Positions 33,783 through 44,176 of a stretch of 64,000 nt of DNA are shown here, piece by piece; position 1 is the first letter of the stretch; the number at the start of each line of letters is the position of its first letter. A program made the translations under genes and the position numbers. The notes under the pieces are model-generated. The model did not search any database and was not told the DNA's origin. It worked only from the letters and a program-made list of their open reading frames with translations. Source of the stretch: Platycnemis pennipes (lineage: Eukaryota > Arthropoda > Insecta > Odonata > Platycnemididae); contig OW121854.1 in NCBI GenBank assembly GCA_933228895.1, forward strand, positions 4,529,131-4,593,130, in the 5' to 3' direction.

Positions 33783-34112
33783 CCTAAATAACTGTTTCCT
33801 AACTTCCAAGCATGATATATTCTCTTTACATTTAATGCACTGCTGGAATCATTTTCCTAATGTATGGAGTTGGATAAAATAATGGTGTAAACTTGTCTCA
33901 ACTCGCACACAGCCTTGAATATCCTTCGTGTCCTCAGCATCTCTGGTCCATTAAGTTTGGCAATAATCCTCACGTTTCTCCCACAGTTGTAAATACTTTC
34001 ACACACCATAATATATTTGTTATTTAATATTGACATATTGTGCATATATTTCTTTTTGTTCATTTATCATTCTTTAATTCCTTCAAGTATATCCTTTAAT
34101 GTTTTTTCTAAA

Positions 34113-34270
34113 CCTCAGATTGTATTTGTTTTAAGTAATGTTTTGTGTATTTATTTTGACGTTAATAACAAACAAAAAACAAAACATAACAATAACAAAT
34201 ACAATATGAAGTTTTTTTAAACCTCAGATTGTATTTGTTTTAAGTAATGTTTTATGTATTTATTTTGACG
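34113..34270. repeat. Direct duplication of a 50-bp unit
   Basis: AACCTCAGATTGTATTTG..TTTTAAGTAATGTTTT.TGTATTTATTTTGACG occurs at about 34114-34161 and 34220-34269 with one difference. The spacer contains a partly inverted version (CAAATACAATATG), suggesting template switching. Confidence 0.85.
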
Positions 34271-34859
34271 AGGGGTTAGATGGCAGAAGGGATAGTTTTG
34301 TCTCAAACTCGCCCCAATATAGACCTTTTATCATTATTATTCATTTGGGGGGCGTCAGCAGATTGTTCCAATACGACTAGAGGTCTCTGGTAATTTCTGT
34401 GACATTCGTCGTTTATTGATGTTTATAGGTCTCTCTCTTATATCTGCCATATTCACAATTATATTATGACATTCAGTGAATTTTTCAATCAGCTGGACTT
34501 TTGAATATTGTATCGGCGCGCAGAGGACGAAACTCGCGGAAAGAATGTCGATGCAACATGGATATGGAGAGAGGAAAAGCATTTGAAGTGAAAAAGGCGG
34601 GATTGTCGAGTTAAGGGGAGGTGGTGAGGGTGATGGAAGTGAATACATTGACCATGGCATGAAAAGTTGTCAATACTGCCCTTGCACTAGGATTACAGGG
34701 GATAGAACTTAGGGCTATTGAGTCCCTGCTTCGACTCCCGCCTTTGGACACGTCCTAAGCTGTCTAATATTCGTGAGAGTTTCTGAACTGCTGATCTTCC
34801 TATGAATCCACATGCAACACATGGAAATTAGTGACTGTCTTTCGCGGAAGTGACCCACA

Positions 34860-35190
34860 GCTTAGGTCTACTTGTAGGAAAGGTGGGTAATTGGGTGAAG
34901 TTGTGCTCAACCCGAAGGTAGGTTTGGTCAGTGAGGGCAGAACTCACCAACTACTGCTTAGGCCAACTTAATTTGATATTCACACGTCAGGTGTCACACA
35001 TCAGGCATTCTCTCGAAGGTTGGGCCTCCGGTTAGCTGCCCAGAGCTCTAACCCATGAGGCTGCGACTTATAGGATAATAGATTCACACAGTGGTTCAAC
35101 CCGAGGGTTGGTTTATGATAGGTGAGGGTAGAGCTAACCCCGGACTAAGCCACAGGCGTGTGAATTTCACACATTCAGGGTATAGAGGGG
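34860..35190 (+). repeat. SINE-like repeat D cluster
   Basis: Repeat D (CAACCCGAGGGTTGG..GATAGGTGAGGGTAGAGCTAACC..GTGTGAATTTCACAC..TTCAGGGTATA) lies at about 35096-35182. A diverged relative (CAACCCGAAGGTAGG..GTGAGGGCAGAACTCACC) lies at 34910-34960. The segment AAGGTGGGTAATTGGGT near 34878 matches the end of SINE 1 in reverse. Several SINE-derived pieces appear stacked here. Confidence 0.6.
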
Positions 35191-35255
35191 GGCAGGCAGT
35201 TCCTTTCCCTGGGCCATCTCGCACTCCGAGGATTTTTCGTTCGGGGGCGTCCAAA

Positions 35256-35336
35256 GACTTCACCCGGATTTGAACCCGGGACCCTTCGATCAGAATCCAA
35301 GCGCTCTACCCACTAGGCTACCACGCTCCCGTGCGG
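35256..35336 (-). repeat. tRNA-like sequence (SINE head or pseudo-tRNA)
   Basis: The minus strand has an A-box-like TAGCCTAGTGGGTAGAGC and a B-box GGGTTCAAATCC at tRNA spacing. The acceptor arms do not pair and the anticodon stem has mismatches, so it is not a working tRNA. It sits between repeat D and SINE 1 in a SINE-rich patch. Confidence 0.7.
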
Positions 35337-35394
35337 GGTTAGAGGTATGGATATTGCAGGATAATGGGTTTGAGGTAGGAATATTCCAGAGAAC

Positions 35395-35622
35395 GTGGGA
35401 AGAGAAACCCGACGTCGGAATTTGCCTGCTCTTAACGAAAGGCGACAAGAGATTTTCAATATCCAGTCCGGCGGAAGGAATAATGAACTTGAAGTGTTCT
35501 GCACAAACATTCAAGTAGGGACCGGTACACCACTAAAGATCTACAACTGCCGGGATGTGAACTCGGACTTTCGTAATGGGATGCCATGCCTCTATCCACC
35601 GTACTAACCCCGATCCCCGATT
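35395..35622 (-). mobile_element. SINE 1, nearly complete copy (minus)
   Basis: Reading the minus strand it starts GGGGATCGGGGTTAGTACGG (head), has a B-box-like GAGTTCACATCCCGG, then CCGGTCCCTACTTGAATG, a diverged core and CGAAGACGCCGGGTTTCTC-type 3' body. The order matches copies at 51113-51440 and 43204-43400. It is a tRNA-derived non-autonomous retroelement that would need a LINE for movement. Confidence 0.75.
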
Positions 35623-35639
35623 GGAAAAGAACTCCACCC

Positions 35640-35705
35640 TTTTTCCTAATGCATGAATTTCACACGCTGTTGGGTCAAGTGCCTGGTTAGCTCAACCCTT
35701 TCCAA
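35640..35705 (-). repeat. Repeat D fragment
   Basis: Matches the reverse complement of 35110-35180 (AATGCATGAATTTCACACGC..GGTTAGCTC.ACCC..CCAACC) with moderate divergence. Confidence 0.6.
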
Positions 35706-37009
35706 CCAAAGAGACCTTCGTGTGTGGTCATTATAATGTGATCACTTTGCTCAGAACTTCGCGTAATTGACTCAAGACGTCTGTCCTTTAGATAAACCGA
35801 GACTGATGACTTTGGAAAAGTAGAGTTTTGAAGCTTTTAGTTGCTATTATTAGCTAAGTGCATGCCTAACGCGGCTACTTCACGCCGGAAGTGTCGCTGG
35901 AGGAAGAGCTTCGTAAAGGTTACATGTTCCGACTCGCTGGAGACGGCTTTATCACGAACGCTCCGTTTCCTTGCCCACTTCGCTCCGAATCGCGAGCGTC
36001 TGTCTCCAATACATATGAATCAGAAGACCCAAGGTTTACGCCCGCAAGGTCCCCAGATAAGGTCTCCCAAGCGTTGCGTCCGCATCGCGCTTGCGCAAGG
36101 GATTAATTGCTATATTCCGAAGGGACGAATTCCTTAATTCGAAGGCTGGAATGACTCCTCGCCAGCGAAAGACACGCTGTAAAAGATGAGACGCTGGAAC
36201 TTCCGTCCATCCGTTGCAAACGACGCCAAAGTAAACTCGATAACGCTTCCATATCTCTTCCGGAGGGCATTACAGATTTCCTTCGTGTCCCAACTTGATC
36301 ATTTAATTAATTACACTTGTTAATTTAAGTTAAGCTGGAATATTTAGCAGCCATGAGCCGTTTCTAGGCTATGGTTAGTCATCGGCTACTTCAGAATACA
36401 TATCACGTTTCAAAACGAATGAAAGGTACTAAATCATCTCCTATTCGGGTAGGAATAAGATATGCATTACTGTTAGTCCCATGTCCAATCACACAACTAG
36501 ATGCCATGTAATATTTTTTGTGATCAAAGAGGTCAGGAGCATTAGTGTACTGAGAATAGGCAATGAGTAGTGAATGGGAAATATATCAGTGGAATCTTCC
36601 AATGTTGTTGCCACATGTTGTTCACTTCATACTTGTGCAAAGAAAGAACTTTACGCTGCTATTAACCCTTTGTTCCCTTTTAGCAACATCCCTCATCTGT
36701 TGGGAGTGCAAATTAGTGGTGCTCAAAACCGCAGCAGCAAAATGGCCCACGGGTGATAATTCAATACCCCGCCGCCTCCAGGCATTAACCCGAGCGTCGT
36801 CCTGATGCAAAAGTTAATGTAATGACAAATACGACAATTTTGCCAGAGAAAGACGTCGTCTTTACAGCTGAAATGAGCCCCAGGCCTCAGCCAATGGCGT
36901 GAAAAAGAGTTGTGTGAGAGCTGTAGAATACGACCAAGGCCTCCACTCATAATTACCTCCCACTCTCCTCGGCGGAATAGCTACTGCACAGAGGCATTTT
37001 CTCGGGAAA
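35706..37009. other. Unassigned; CpG-richer patch at 35850-36110
   Basis: Overlapping plus frames of 71 and 98 codons at 35841-36137 cover a CpG-rich patch without recognised motifs. Nothing else is identified. Confidence 0.35.
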
Positions 37010-37545
37010 AATGGGGGCGTTTACTCGGGACCGAAGTCGCTATTTTGTACACCAAATTGTCAGATGGAAACGAAAAATGAATTTTAATGAAAAAATTAAT
37101 CCTTTAACCAGATCCATTCACTCATTAATTTAAGATTAATATAAGGAAGAGGTGACGCCAACGATAACGAGCTGCGTTAAGGATATCTGCGTCATTTACC
37201 TCCCGTCCTTGACTGTTTTGAGGAAGAACGGGGAGGGAACGGAGGTAGGGATGGGAGGTCTACCTGAAGAGATCCTGTCGCCACCACTTTCATTGGCAGA
37301 GTCAGTTGGTTGTCCCCCATTGCGATGAGGAGAAGTAGCTTCGCCGGCTCAGTTGTGATTGGACAGAGTGGATGACGTACTAGTCCTTGGCACGCCCACT
37401 TTTCCGAAAGAGTTAAAAACATGAGTTTCTTGCGGCTTATAATTCGAGAACTATTTGAGGAATCGACGAACAGAAAAAAACGGGCCATTTTATCGTACAA
37501 AGTCTATCAGATTCGGCAATAAAAAATGTGGCAAACGATCCCATT
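37010..37545 (-). mobile_element. MITE I family, full-length copy (minus)
   Basis: Its termini on the plus strand read AATGGGGGCGTTTACTCG (37010) and CAAACGATCCCATT (to 37545), imperfect inverted repeats. Internal blocks (ATCTGACAATTTGGTGTAC variant, AAAAAATTAATC, GACGTACTAGTCCTTGGCACGCCCAC, CCGAAAGAGTTAAAAAC) correspond in reverse to the copies at 9.7 and 28.1 kb. Length 536 bp, no coding capacity. Confidence 0.9.
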
Positions 37546-38307
37546 GGCGATTCTTATTTATATCTGTCAAAAAAGGGATAGAGTAAACAGACTTTCGTTT
37601 GAATTCCAGATAATGAGATAGTAGTGACTACCTTCTGAAACCTATTTGATTGTGTTTGCCATGCTTGACAAGCTTCGAAATATTCACCAAAACATTGATA
37701 AAGCATTAGGTAAGGGGATGGATAGTAAGTTTAAGCAGTGATAAGCAGATAAGTAGTGTATTAATACAGGGTTGCCCCTTACCCATGGCGTTGTTTCATT
37801 TGCGCACCTAATACATGGTGATGGATGCATTGAATGGAAATTAGAGCCATAATTTCTACTTTCTACTTGCTGCAAGTTCATCAGTACAATTAAGCCAGCT
37901 GCATACCGAGAATTTATAACCATTAGTTATGTTTAATAGTCATCGCTAATCAATTTCCATGAGGAGTGTGAGAAGTATGAGAATGCTATAAAACAAAGTA
38001 AAACTTAGTAATCATGGCGGGAATCCTAATAAAAGAATTAAATTTGCAAAGATAGCATGCGGTGGAGCTGATGTAGCAATTCGCCTCTCTCAGAAGTTCC
38101 ACCGGAACCAAATCGAAGTTCTTCGTCTCTACATTTTGAAAGTGATATGAAGTTATGAAAATAAAACGGTCAGGGTTTGGATTCTTTTAGAAAATGGGAA
38201 TTAATTAAAAAATATGCTAATATGTCTTTTGTACACATAAGGTACTACTGAAATTACATGCGGAAAAAATTCTTATTGTTTTTATTTTTGTTGTAATATT
38301 TGTACTT
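37546..38307. other. Unassigned stretch
   Basis: No gene, RNA or repeat recognised. Confidence 0.35.
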
Positions 38308-38735
38308 CACATACGTGTACAGTTGTTGTTTGAGAGATAGAAAAACATTGGATGATCGCGTGAATAATAATAAAGTATCACCTTAAGTATTAATGTTCTG
38401 TAAACGAGCAGAAGGAAATACATCGTGGGCAAGAGATGAATGGATGAAATATTCACAAATACTAGTGAAGTTCACTTTACTTGTATTTTTAATAAAGTTC
38501 AATTTCCTTTTCGCCGCCATATTGATTTCTTAAAAACGAAACCTAAAAGAGATAGCTTCCAGTGTATGAAATTGGCTCTGCCGAGGCGGAAAATAAAAAA
38601 TATCAGATATATTCATAGGTGGGTACAGGAGTACTATATTCTACTGGAAATTTCCAGCTTTTAAAAGCTCCCCTCTGAAGGACGTATAACCGGTTTTCCA
38701 CATGCGTAGACAAGCGGACCGAAGAGGATAACGCA
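38308..38735 (+). repeat. Dispersed repeat G, copy 1
   Basis: Aligns in full with the inverted copy at 30788-31140 and in its 3' half with 11953-12107. Conserved blocks include GTTTGAGAGATAG, CGCCATATTGATTTCTTAAAAACGAAA, TATGAAATTGGC, GGTACAGGAGTACTATATTCTACTGG and GGACCGAAGAGG. A 74-codon frame across it (38440-38664) is not conserved in the other copies, so it is probably not coding. Confidence 0.8.
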
Positions 38736-39289
38736 AATTTCCTTAATTTTCAAAGTCCTCAAGATATCTGGTGTAAATCCAGAAATATTGTATTTTGCAC
38801 AAAAATGGTTCATGTGCGTCGGAGACTTGAACGCGCGACTCTTGGAATGTTTTGCAGAATTGCTGGCGGCCTACGCAACCCAGTTCCTCTTCGAAGTCTC
38901 TGGGGATAGCGATCAACTACAAGTAATACATAAATGATTTCGCTTCCTCCATAGGTGGGGCGAAGGCTTAGCCACGTTGCAACACCCGTCATATCACCGT
39001 AGTTGAGCAACGTTGGGCCCGGACGGAGGTTGGATAGGTGGCCCCTTCACACCTATACCGCGCTATTCTTGTCCCCTGTCTTCAAATGCTCAATGTTGGA
39101 CGTCACAATGGATCTAAAGAGGTCTTAAGTGTCAGAAGGGGGGCCCCGGAAGGTCCCCCAACCCCTCCAATTTACATTTTACTCCAAAGGCGAGAACATA
39201 ACTTCCAAAGCTTTCGACCCATTTGAGGCCGTTTTAGTTTTTCTGAGAGGCTGAGGTCATTGTTGTAATGCAGGAAGGGAGTTTTTTTT
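38736..39289. other. Unassigned stretch
   Basis: No recognised feature. Frames of about 65 codons on both strands have no motif. Confidence 0.35.
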
Positions 39290-39415
39290 TCAATTGTAGG
39301 GCTTATTGAAGTTGTAAAAGAGAAGAATTACGTGAATTTGCAGAGGTTGGGTGATAGAAGAATCGAGTGGAGGACTGCGTCAAACCTATCTTAGGATTGT
39401 TGACCGATGATGACG
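39290..39415 (+). mobile_element. RTE-like LINE family C, 3' end only
   Basis: The translation VVKEKNYVNLQRLGDRRIEW matches the C-terminal end of the family C copy at 20.7 kb (VVKDVKERNYVNMKKFTDKRIE). After the stop codon comes TTAGGATTGTTGACCGATGATGA, the same 3' terminus and GAT-rich tail as the copies at 20.7 and 45.6 kb. It is an extreme 5' truncation. Confidence 0.9.
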
Positions 39416-39719
39416 ATGAGGGTTTATTGGGGATAAAGGGTAAATCGAGAGGAACGGCGTTAGGCGCAACGGTGGATTACGTCCTATCCGACGGACAGAG
39501 TCCTGCCCTTGAGGTATATATCATCATCTATGTTTAAAAGTCTGTTTCCATACTAATAGGTGATTGAGACCGAGAGGAAAGGTATATGGTAAGGAATGCA
39601 AGGGAAAAAATAAAAATTAAACATTTTTTTACTTCATCTGCGAATTTAGGACTATTGAGCCCTCTTTTACAATTAACAGACTGGACGCCACAAGCATCCA
39701 GAGTGCCCCAGAGAGTAAA

Positions 39720-39805
39720 CAACCTCCCCGGGCGGGATTCGAACCCACGACCCTGCAGACGACAGGAGAGGGATTTACCCCGCCGCCACCGAGGCCGGCG
39801 GGAAA
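39720..39805 (-). repeat. tRNA-like SINE head
   Basis: On the minus strand an A-box-like GCCTCGGTGGCGGCGGGG is followed by a clear B-box GGGTTCGAATCCC. The region upstream shows no intact cloverleaf. Translation across this gives the common GRGFESRPG artefact, a hallmark of tRNA-like DNA read as protein. It belongs to a SINE different from SINE 1. Confidence 0.7.
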
Positions 39806-39842
39806 TGAGGATTAATGGAGGGAAACCAGATTTGCCTCCTCT

Positions 39843-41165
39843 TCTACATCTACACGATACTCTGCAGGCCACACGCGAGGGTGTGTGGCAGGGGGTGAAG
39901 ATCACCAAGCATGCACTACTAACATGCAAACAAGCAACTATAATGCCTCATGCAACTATATTGTTAGTATCTATAGTGTTTAAGGGGTTAATACATACAT
40001 CATGCACTACAGGCTACTCAAAAATATTTCACCTACCTATCCCTTTGCTATTTTGCCTATTCTGTTCTCTTATAGTACGGGGAAAAAATGCCATTTTGAA
40101 TCTATCGGTACGACAATCTAGCTCTCTAATCTTATTTATCTGGTCGAATCTAGCATAATACGCTGGTGTTTTTAATTGTGCCTAACACCTTCAGTAAAGC
40201 TATCCGATTGAAATGTCTCTAATAGATTCAATCTGTACGTTAACCTACCCTCTGATAATGATTCCCACCCTAATTCTTTTATTATTTCTGAAACGCTCCT
40301 CAACCTATCGTAACACATTTTAACGAACCTATCTGCTCTACGCTGCACACTGTCTAGTACTCTGATCAAACCTAATTCATTAGGATCCCATACACTGGCT
40401 GCATATTCAAGGTGGGGCCTAACTAGTGAAAAGTAACATCCTTAGTGATTGATACACCTAAATATCTCATGGTTTCAACGTTTCCAATCTTCGTGTTACT
40501 AATTTTATAGGTACGCTCTATCGAATTATTCCTCCTCCAAAAATTGATAGCTGCACACTTTTTAAGGTTAAGCTCTAACTGCTATTTGTCGCACCACTCT
40601 TGAATTGCATCTTAATCCTTGCTAAGCGATTTCCTGTCTTTTCTTTTGATATAACCATATACACTACCGCATCGTCTGCAAAAAGCCTAAGCTAACTACT
40701 AACTACGGTACCCAAATCGTTAATGTATAAAAGAAATAGGAGCGGACCTACTATGCTACCCTGGGGAACTCCCGATGTGACTTTGATTGTGTCCGACATG
40801 ATACCATATATGACAACCCTCTGCTCTCGTCCACTTAAGAATTCTTTTACCCAACATACAACGTCTTTATTTATACCAAAACTCTCTAACTTCAAGATTA
40901 ATTTGTCATGAGGAACTTTATCGAAAGCCTTTTTAAAATCTAAAAATATCGCATCAACTTCAGTACTGTTTTCGCCGTAGACTAAAATATCGTGTACGAA
41001 TAAAGCTAATTGTGTCTCGCAAGATCTTCCTTTCCGGAACCCATGCTGGCTGTTTATGAGTAATCCCTGACTATCCAACTGCCCCATGATCGAGCTGACT
41101 ACAATGTGCTCAAATATCATACCAGAGATTGACGTGAGTGAAATGGGTCTGTAGTTACAAGGTTA
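39843..41165 (-). mobile_element. LINE family B, longest copy, with RT core
   Basis: The minus strand begins near 41165 just before the RT block IFEHIVVSSIMG. It includes motif A (FLDFKKAFDKVPHDK), motif B (SGVPQGSIVGPLLF) and, after an in-frame TAG, motif C LRLFADDAVVY with the canonical Ala. Frame breaks follow. A deletion joins the ..YLGVSITKD region directly to CYFSLVRPHLEY near 40435. The 3' UTR, hairpin and short tail end at 39843. It shows family B is a separate lineage from A (different residues throughout) with the same 3' terminus. Confidence 0.92.
40692..41120 (-). pseudogene. LINE B reverse-transcriptase palm fragment
   Basis: A 142-codon open frame covers the RT fingers/palm part with motif A DFKKAFDKVPH and motif B SGVPQGSIVGPLLFLLYINDL. 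It stops three codons before the FADD box. The endonuclease part is absent. Relic of a mobile-element enzyme. Confidence 0.9.
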
Positions 41166-41202
41166 TTCCTCTTTCACTTAAAGAAATGCGCACAAAGCTG
41201 CG

Positions 41203-41330
41203 TGGTGTAGCGTCCCATCCGACGGACGGAGTACTGTACTCGAATGCACTCCACAAAGCACTCGTGTCGGGACCGGTTTACCAATAAATAATTCCTTGGA
41301 ATGCCGGGAATCGAGCCCGGGCGCTGACCT
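41203..41330 (-). mobile_element. SINE 1, partial copy (minus)
   Basis: It has the core CGTCCCATCCGACGGACGGAGTACTG, the CGGGACCGGTTTACC block and a B-box in reverse (GGGAATCGAGCCCGGGC). The head beyond the B-box is missing. It abuts the CpG-rich promoter-like segment. Confidence 0.8.
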
Positions 41331-41400
41331 TGATTTGTTTTTTCAGGAAGAGAGTTTTGAACCGTCGCAGTGCGAACCCGGGCCCTCCAGCCAGCCAGCC

Positions 41401-41700
41401 GCCCCACCCCACGTGACATCGCCCCTCCCTCCGTCATTCGCGAGGGAGGTATATATAAGAGGGAGAGGGGCGGTCGGGTCCGCATCGCCCATTGGCCGAG
41501 AGCGTCGCGTCCCGAGGTCGAGTCCTCGCCGAAGACCGCGCGCCTCTCCTTGCTGCTCCACACTCGCCACCCGCCCACGGAGAGCGCGGACCGTCGTCGC
41601 TGCACCCGAGCGACCGCGCCTGCCTTCGCCGACGGACGGGATCCGGTCTCAGCTTCCCTCCGAGGGTGCTGCGCCTTGTGGAGGACAGGAAAAAGGCAAG
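41401..41700 (+). promoter_or_regulatory. CpG-rich segment with TATA box and E-box: candidate promoter and 5' exon
   Basis: A TATATATAAG box at 41450-41459 is preceded by a CACGTG E-box (41410-41415) and a palindrome CCTCCCTC..GAGGGAGG (41424-41449), and is followed by about 240 bp of strongly CpG-rich DNA, unlike the AT-rich surroundings. At 41691-41701 AAAAG/GCAAGT could be a GC-type splice donor. Overlapping frames on both strands have low-complexity R/P/S-rich translations, so a non-coding first exon is more likely than a protein. Not proven. Confidence 0.35.
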
Positions 41701-41960
41701 TCTCCGAGCCGCCCTGTGCTCATAATCACCGATTTTGTCGTGGGATAAATAGGGATTCGGTTCACAGGAAAATATCGGCGTCAAATCAAAGTTAGCGTGA
41801 GATTCTCGAACCCCATCGGCAATGGCAATGGCATTCATAGAATCAATTGGCGCGAAACAAGTGTAATGTTATGGGAAGATTAGCGTAAAGATTGGTCATA
41901 TTCGAATTAAGTAACTTAGGAGCGGAGTGTTGTACCGGTTTGTATCAGCTCCTTCCGTTA

Positions 41961-42706
41961 CTACATCTAGATCTATATAATACCCTGCAAACCACCATAA
42001 AGGTGTGTGGCAGGGGGTGAATTCTCACCACACATGCACCACATATCATGCATTTAAAAGGATTAGTATTAATATATTAGTCTAAACTTCACTATTTTAA
42101 AAAGATAAAAATAGCAAACTAAGCATGAAAAAACGTGCTGTTAGTTGGGCAACCTTCAAGTCTGTAGGTATATTAGCATGCAACTACCTATGCTATGGAT
42201 TGATTCACTCGTATTGGACATATTTACCGCAGTTCATATCCCTAATTGTAGGAGTAAAAAAGGACATTTGGAATCTGTCAGTTAGGCATTCAATTTCTCT
42301 AATTTTGTAATCATGGTCCAGTCTACCATAGTAAGTTGGGGTTCGCAAAATATTTTTAACATCATCACTGAAAATATGGTCTTGGAATTTGTTTAAGAGA
42401 TTAAGTCTTAATTTCAACCTGCGATCTGACAATGATTCCCAATTTAATTCATTTAATAGACTGGTTACGCTGATAAGGTTATCATACCGGCCCTTAAATC
42501 TGTCCGATCTTCGCTGCACACGTTCAAATTCGTTATTTAGACCGATTTCGTAGGGATCCCATACACTGGCAGCATATTCCAAATGAGTTCTAACAAGGGA
42601 AAAGTAGCTGATTTCTCGTACATGTTCGTCACATTTACCCAATACTCTTTTGATGAATCCCAGTTTACGATTAGATTGACCCATTATTTCACGCAGGTAT
42701 GTGTTT
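41961..42706 (-). mobile_element. LINE family A, 3' half with open C-terminal frame
   Basis: The minus strand covers HIREIMGQSNRKLGFIKRVLGK to the end (open frame 42205-42684, 159 codons), then the 3' UTR, hairpin and imperfect tail at 41961. One residue is lost at the RRSDRFKG position (family consensus RRSARFVKG). It is 5'-truncated inside the RT C-terminal region. Confidence 0.92.
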
Positions 42707-43203
42707 AGATAGTACTGTTAATATTGGCCGCGCATCATGGGAAGAAAACATCACGGGATGAGAAATTTCCAATACAAGTCAATTCCCTCTTCCTCCAGAC
42801 AGTACGGCAGTTTTCTTGCATATGTGACAAGATATTTCCAAAAGCTATCCGACAGTATATACTGAAGTGTATGCTAAACGCTTAGCTATCGATATTAGTT
42901 TTAAAATGATGGATAGATGGTGTCCAGTGCTCGTTAGTTATTTTTAAACTCCCAAAGGGTGTTAAGTTAATTTTATGTTCAGTTCTTAAGTTTATTTCAA
43001 GCTATTTTTTTTCTAAAAAGCGGCCTTCAGTGAAGCCACGAGTTTCTGACCCAAGGGTGGGGAGTCTAATTTGAACTTTCTTGGTAGTACTTGGAACGTA
43101 AACAAAACCTTTGTTGTTGATATTGTAGTTGCCATTTGGGTGATGCGACCGACAGTTTGGTCCATTGGCGCCGGAGAGGACATATGGGTAACTTGGTAAA
43201 TGC
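42707..43203. other. Unassigned stretch
   Basis: No recognised feature. Confidence 0.35.
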
Positions 43204-43400
43204 TTGAGTTTTAGGGGAACGGAGGAAGAGTGGAGAGAAACCCGGCGTCGCCCTCCTCTTAACGAAAGACACCAAGGGGACCACGACCTAGCGTCCCATC
43301 TGACGGACGAGCAACCGAACCCGAAGCGCTCTTCACGAGGCGCTCAAGTAGGGATCGGTTTGCCGATAGCAAAATCCGCCAGTACAGGGATACGTCGGAA
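43204..43400 (-). mobile_element. SINE 1, body and centre (minus)
   Basis: The minus strand has the AAACCGATCCCTACTTGAGCG block, the core CGTCAGATGGGACGCTAGG, CCCCTTGGTGTCTTTCGTTAAGAG and CGCCGGGTTTCTCTCCACTC, ending CCCTAAAACTC. It matches 51190-51350 in order. The tRNA-like head is degraded. Confidence 0.8.
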
Positions 43401-43915
43401 CGTTCGTCCCTTAAAACCAGTGCTGCATTATATCAGCATCATTGGCTTCCATGTGCCTAATTTCCTAATTTTTTCTTGTACTTTTTTTTTCAAACTCCAC
43501 TTTTACTCTTCTTCGTTCGTTTCAAAATCAGTCCTGAAAACTTTTCCTAAGGGGATCGAGAGGTACAACAAAATTGCAATTTACTTCTAAATTTAGTGTT
43601 GATTTTTAACAAAAAATTGGTATACCAGGGAAAGTGCATGAAATGTTGAACCATCGTGCTTGCTGCAGAAAAAGGAGTGTCTATTCCTACGGCGCAGGTT
43701 ATCCAAAGAATAAAATCAATTTAACTTATGAACAAATGACTATCTTACTGAAGTTTTCCTTGTCGATATGCGATAAAAACTATCGAATATTCTCTATTTT
43801 TGTTATAGATCAAAACATTATCATTAGCGACGACGACTCTAAAGATCGGCATGATCCATTTAGTCGTCGTCAGCTGTCTGCCCTTCTCTCACATTCTCTT
43901 ACGAACAGATAATTT
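43401..43915. other. Unassigned stretch
   Basis: A 92-codon plus frame (43634-43912) shows no family motif. Nothing else is seen. Confidence 0.35.
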
Positions 43916-44176
43916 TCATTCTGAAAATCCACCTCGAATTGTGATATTTTCCCTAAGCTTCTCTCTTCCGCACACTAGGATTTTAGTTTTCTTCTTCTTG
44001 ATGCTCATATTATATTCTTGAAGTACTTGGTCCATTGTGGTCACGGATGCTTGCAGACCCTCTCGACTTTCTGCTACAACTGCGATGTCATCAGCAAACC
44101 TTAGCATGTTGATTTCTTCGCCATTCACCTTGATGCCAATGCACGCGTGCAGTGATTGACAATATTTGGGTCGCAT
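43916..44176 (-). mobile_element. RTE-like LINE RT fragment (second subfamily)
   Basis: The minus strand encodes GIKVNGEEINMLRFADDIAV followed by ..VTTMDQVLQEYNMSIKKKKTKI, the region around RT motif C and the following lysine-rich segment. It differs from the family C copies at many residues, so it is a distinct subfamily. No 3' end is preserved. Confidence 0.9.

Larger units (their letters stand above)
33402..34679. other. Unassigned AT-rich stretch with short repeats
   Basis: It contains an inverted repeat at 33696-33782 and a direct duplication at 34116-34269. No coding or RNA feature is recognised. Confidence 0.4.

Noticed and set aside
35256..35336. A tRNA gene on the minus strand
   Set aside because: A- and B-box-like sequences are present, but acceptor arms do not pair and the anticodon stem has mismatches; it lies in a SINE cluster, so a pseudo-tRNA or SINE head is the better reading.
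39534..39929. 131-codon protein on the minus strand
   Set aside because: It crosses a tRNA-like SINE head (GRGFESRPG artefact) and a LINE 3' end; not a gene.
41296..41838. Overlapping proteins of 75-150 codons on both strands
   Set aside because: Long frames are expected in GC-rich DNA with few stop codons. The translations are low-complexity and conflict with each other.
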